Assembly (NCBI GenBank): GCA_027295645.1
Contig: JAPUKM010000126.1
Location: 1-6,618, forward strand
Reading direction: 5' to 3'
Source of the DNA: Chloroflexota bacterium
GTDB lineage: Bacteria; Chloroflexota; Dehalococcoidia; Lucifugimonadales; JAPUKM01
DNA length: 6,618 nt
Positions 4,985 to 6,618 of this stretch are shown here, one piece after another. The position numbers were made by a program, and so were the translations under genes. Below the pieces are notes generated by a model that searched no databases, was not told the DNA's origin, and worked only from the letters and a program-made list of their open reading frames with translations. How positions within the stretch are numbered: the first letter of the stretch is position 1; the number at the start of each line of letters is the position of its first letter.

Positions 4985-5890
4985 ATGGCCCTTATCTCAA
5001 CCGCCCTTAACAAGACCTCTCTGATCTCCTCTGCCCTTGTCCTCTTGGCCATGGCCTGCGGTAGCGGCTCCACCCCTACCACAGATATACCAACCCCCGT
5101 TGTCCTAAGCCTTCGAGCCTTAATAGCCAGCAGCGATCTGGCGCCGGGAGAGAACCGGTTTGTATTTGCGCTTCTTGATTCCCGTTCCTCTCCCATCCGG
5201 GCATCACGAGCGCAGGTGACTCTGTCCTACGTTGAGGAGGATGGACCGGTCCCCTACGGCGAAGTAGAGGCCCTGTTCAGGCGTTGGCCTGTAGGCCCCG
5301 GTGGCGTCTTTACAGCCAAGATCGATTTCTCCCGGCCAGGAACATGGCTGGCTGAGATCGTCCCCACAGATGGAGAGGCCGTCGGAGAGCTTGCACGCCT
5401 CAGCTTCGAGGTCAAGGAGCAGAGCGCCACGCCGGCCATTGGCGCACCGGCGCCCAGAAGCACCAACAGGACCTCTGCGGATGTTTCCTCTCTTGAAGAG
5501 CTCACTTCGGACGCGAACCCAGACCCTGAGCTGTATCAGATGACCGTTGCCCAGGCCCTGCAAACGGGACAACCTCTGCTGGTGACCTTCGCCACGCCAG
5601 CGTTCTGCACAAGTGCCACCTGCGGCCCTCAGGTGGATGTCGTCAAGGCTCTCAAGGAGACCTACAGGGACCGGATCAACGTGATCCACGTGGAGGTCTA
5701 TGAAAATCCACATGAGATAGTGGGCGACCTCAGCAATGCACGGTTGTCTCCGGAGATTGAGGAGTGGGGATTGCCGACTGAGCCGTGGACCTTCATTGTG
5801 GACGGCCAGGGGCGTGTGGCGGCCAAGTTTGAGGCCTTCGCCTCATACGAGGAGATTGACGAGGAGATGGCCCGGGTCCTGGAGAGCTGA
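4985..5890 (+). CDS. Lipoprotein with CxxxxC thioredoxin-like C-terminal domain
   Basis: A 301-residue secreted protein, probably lipid-anchored. Residues 1-24 form a signal peptide (Lys10, then a hydrophobic run 13-22) ending in AMAC with Cys25 as the lipidated residue; -3 is Ala rather than the usual Leu. After a Pro/Thr-rich linker, residues about 45-145 look like an all-beta YtkA/FixH- or Ig-like module ('APGENRFVFALLD', 'VFTAKIDFSRPGTWLAEI'). A low-complexity linker (145-175) leads to a thioredoxin-like domain (about 178-301). It has 'PLLVTFATPAFC' (197-208), a C-TSAT-C pair (Cys208, Cys213) and a TEPWTF segment with Pro267 at the cis-proline position, then 'IVDGQGRVAAKFE'. The four-residue gap differs from the CxxC of classical thioredoxins. 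No Shine-Dalgarno precedes ATG 4985, so translation may be leaderless or coupled. It lies 79 nt after folB. Function is likely extracytoplasmic thiol or metal chemistry; the substrate is unknown. Confidence 0.82.
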   Translation: MALISTALNKTSLISSALVLLAMACGSGSTPTTDIPTPVVLSLRALIASSDLAPGENRFVFALLDSRSSPIRASRAQVTLSYVEEDGPVPYGEVEALFRRWPVGPGGVFTAKIDFSRPGTWLAEIVPTDGEAVGELARLSFEVKEQSATPAIGAPAPRSTNRTSADVSSLEELTSDANPDPELYQMTVAQALQTGQPLLVTFATPAFCTSATCGPQVDVVKALKETYRDRINVIHVEVYENPHEIVGDLSNARLSPEIEEWGLPTEPWTFIVDGQGRVAAKFEAFASYEEIDEEMARVLES

Positions 5891-5896
5891 GGCGGG

Positions 5897-6208
5897 TCAG
5901 TCCGTGATCCGCTGGGCCAGGAGCCGTTCCCCCTTGGCCTGGTAGTACACCGTAACCTGTTGGCCCATGAGGGCATGCTCTCGAATGTGGGAGGGTGTGA
6001 AGTTGATTGGCCCCTCGGTCTCAAAGCTCCACGGCCTTCCGGTGGAGTCTTGAACAGAGAAGGTCGCAACCTCGGTCAGAGAGCGGGACTGGACATCGGT
6101 AATTACACCATGCACCGTCTTCAGGTCGTTGCCGCAAGCGGCCAACAGGAAGACTAGGACAGCAAAGAGGCCTACTACAACGGCTGATAAACGCTCCGCC
6201 GACTGCAT
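5897..6208 (-). CDS. Small lipoprotein with OB-like beta domain
   Basis: A 103-residue predicted lipoprotein. Residues 1-24 are a signal peptide with Arg6 and a strong hydrophobic core (about 9-22), ending in the lipobox LAAC with Cys25. The mature part (about 26-103) is beta-rich: 'HGVITDVQSRS', 'TFSVQDSTGRPWSFETEG', then TPSHIREH (71-78), 'GQQVTVYYQ' and a final strand ending RITD. The pattern suggests a small OB-like barrel. I recall related short lipoproteins with 'TPSH(L/I)REHAL' in Chloroflexota but no known function. Start: ATG 6208 gives a normal signal peptide. The same frame stays open to a TTG at 6295 and an ATG at 6247, but these would put up to 29 Pro/Thr/Gly/Cys-rich residues before the hydrophobic core. 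The ribosome site at 6208 is weak (CAGAG directly upstream). It converges with the thioredoxin-like lipoprotein, stops 6 nt apart. Confidence 0.75.
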   Translation of the reverse strand: MQSAERLSAVVVGLFAVLVFLLAACGNDLKTVHGVITDVQSRSLTEVATFSVQDSTGRPWSFETEGPINFTPSHIREHALMGQQVTVYYQAKGERLLAQRITD

Positions 6209-6331
6209 CTCTGTAAGTATCGGAGATTCAGGGGTTCCGGCAGGCATTTGCGTGGGACAGGGCGTCTGGTGGTTGGTGCCGTGGCAAGCCCCCAAGTCGC
6301 ACCTGCGGCTGAGTAAGCTTGCTCTGCGCTC

Positions 6332-6360
6332 AGTCTAGCCAGCTTGCTGAAACCGGTCAA
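6332..6360 (-). promoter_or_regulatory. Sigma-70 promoter of the small lipoprotein
   Basis: On the minus strand TTGACC (6360-6355, 5 of 6) is followed by a 17-bp spacer and TAGACT (6337-6332, 4 of 6). Transcription would start near 6325, leaving a leader of about 117 nt before ATG 6208. Confidence 0.6.
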
Positions 6361-6471
6361 GCAACGGGAGTCTGCACCCTGGCCAACCCCCTAGACAGCC
6401 CCTCTCCGGCAGATTATTACTGGCGCCATCTATCAACGCCAAATTCATTAGGAATCTCTACATGGCCCCTA

Positions 6472-6499
6472 TTGCCACGGCTTTTGCAACCGGTATGAT
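6472..6499 (+). promoter_or_regulatory. Sigma-70 promoter of the gene at the right edge
   Basis: TTGCCA (6472-6477, 5 of 6) and TATGAT (6494-6499, 5 of 6) are 16 bp apart. The start would be near 6506, about 64 nt before the ATG at 6570. The -10 lies within an inverted repeat, CGGTA (6491-6495) and TACCG (6502-6506), which could be an operator. Confidence 0.6.
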
Positions 6500-6569
6500 G
6501 GTACCGTCGTATGACCATGGGATTTGTGACACCCGGCCTCAGGCAGTAAGAAAGACGGGAGACACGTTC

Positions 6570-6618
6570 ATGGCGGCTAAGAGAAAACCGCTAACTATAG
6601 GCGTGTTGCGTAAAATCG
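6570..6618 (+). CDS. Partial gene, N-terminus only (runs off right edge)
   Basis: The first 16 codons of a protein, reading MAAKRKPLTIGVLRKI, are open to the end of the window. GGGAG (6557-6561) lies 8 nt before the ATG, and a good promoter is at 6472-6499, so the start is well supported although the product is not identifiable. The opening is basic and not a signal peptide, which suggests a cytoplasmic protein. Confidence 0.6.
   Translation, partial: MAAKRKPLTIGVLRKI

Larger units (their letters stand above)
6209..6569. other. Intergenic region between divergent genes
   Basis: This 361-nt stretch separates the small lipoprotein (leftward) from the gene entering at 6570 (rightward). It holds a promoter for each direction (6332-6360 and 6472-6499), an inverted repeat at 6491-6506, and an unusually long leader of about 117 nt ahead of the lipoprotein start. 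Between about 6361 and 6470 I see no gene, RNA motif or convincing repeat. Confidence 0.6.

Noticed and set aside
5204..5713. Minus-strand open frame opposite the thioredoxin-like lipoprotein
   Set aside because: Antisense to a gene with signal peptide, domains and a conserved CxxxxC region; no independent support.
6316..6348. Direct repeat AGCTTGCT (two copies, 25 bp apart) near the small lipoprotein promoter
   Set aside because: Eight-base repeats of this kind occur by chance, and the offset is not a clear helical multiple.

Overview
The window looks like chromosomal DNA from a moderately GC-rich bacterium. Several proteins resemble those I associate with Chloroflexota (Dehalococcoidia/SAR202-like lineages): a coenzyme F420 glutamyl ligase, a CitE-like CoA-ester lyase, an SCP-x-type thiolase, a small 'HHW…CxxC' zinc-ribbon protein and lipoproteins with thioredoxin-like or OB-like folds. 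That placement is inference, because no rRNA or marker gene is present. I saw no tRNA, rRNA, CRISPR array, insertion sequence or phage gene.

Layout, left to right. (1) Positions 1-198, minus strand: a complete thiamine pyrophosphate (TPP) riboswitch leader with its promoter, aptamer and a Rho-independent terminator. It reads out of the left edge, so the controlled gene lies outside the window. (2) 286-1443, plus: a thiolase-family protein with its own promoter back-to-back with the riboswitch promoter. (3) 1532-2179, minus: a winged-helix regulator with a SufR-like C-terminal cysteine pattern (C-x12-C-x27-C), convergent with the thiolase. (4) 2180-2370: a divergent control region with two good sigma-70 promoters and palindromic candidate operators. 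It drives the regulator leftward and an 84-residue zinc-ribbon protein (2371-2625) rightward from a perfect-consensus promoter. (5) 2686-3441, minus: CofE, F420-0:gamma-glutamyl ligase. It is divergent from (6) 3598-4473, a CitE-like lyase, which is followed 39 nt later by (7) FolB, dihydroneopterin aldolase (about 4513-4905). (8) 4985-5890, plus: a lipoprotein with a beta-sandwich-like N-terminal half and a CxxxxC thioredoxin-like C-terminal domain. It meets (9), a small OB-like lipoprotein (5897-6208, minus), tail to tail with 6 nt between stops. (10) 6570 onward, plus: the first 16 codons of a gene running off the right edge.

How they work together. This is mostly a run of short, separately promoted units rather than one operon. 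Cofactor metabolism recurs: TPP sensing, F420 polyglutamylation and folate synthesis. The most distinctive parts are the riboswitch, where one terminator arm can pair with either of two near-identical 8-mers, and the divergent Fe-S-type-regulator/zinc-ribbon pair. Start sites were moved from the longest open frame in five genes because of Shine-Dalgarno spacing, promoter position or family N-termini; each entry gives the reason.
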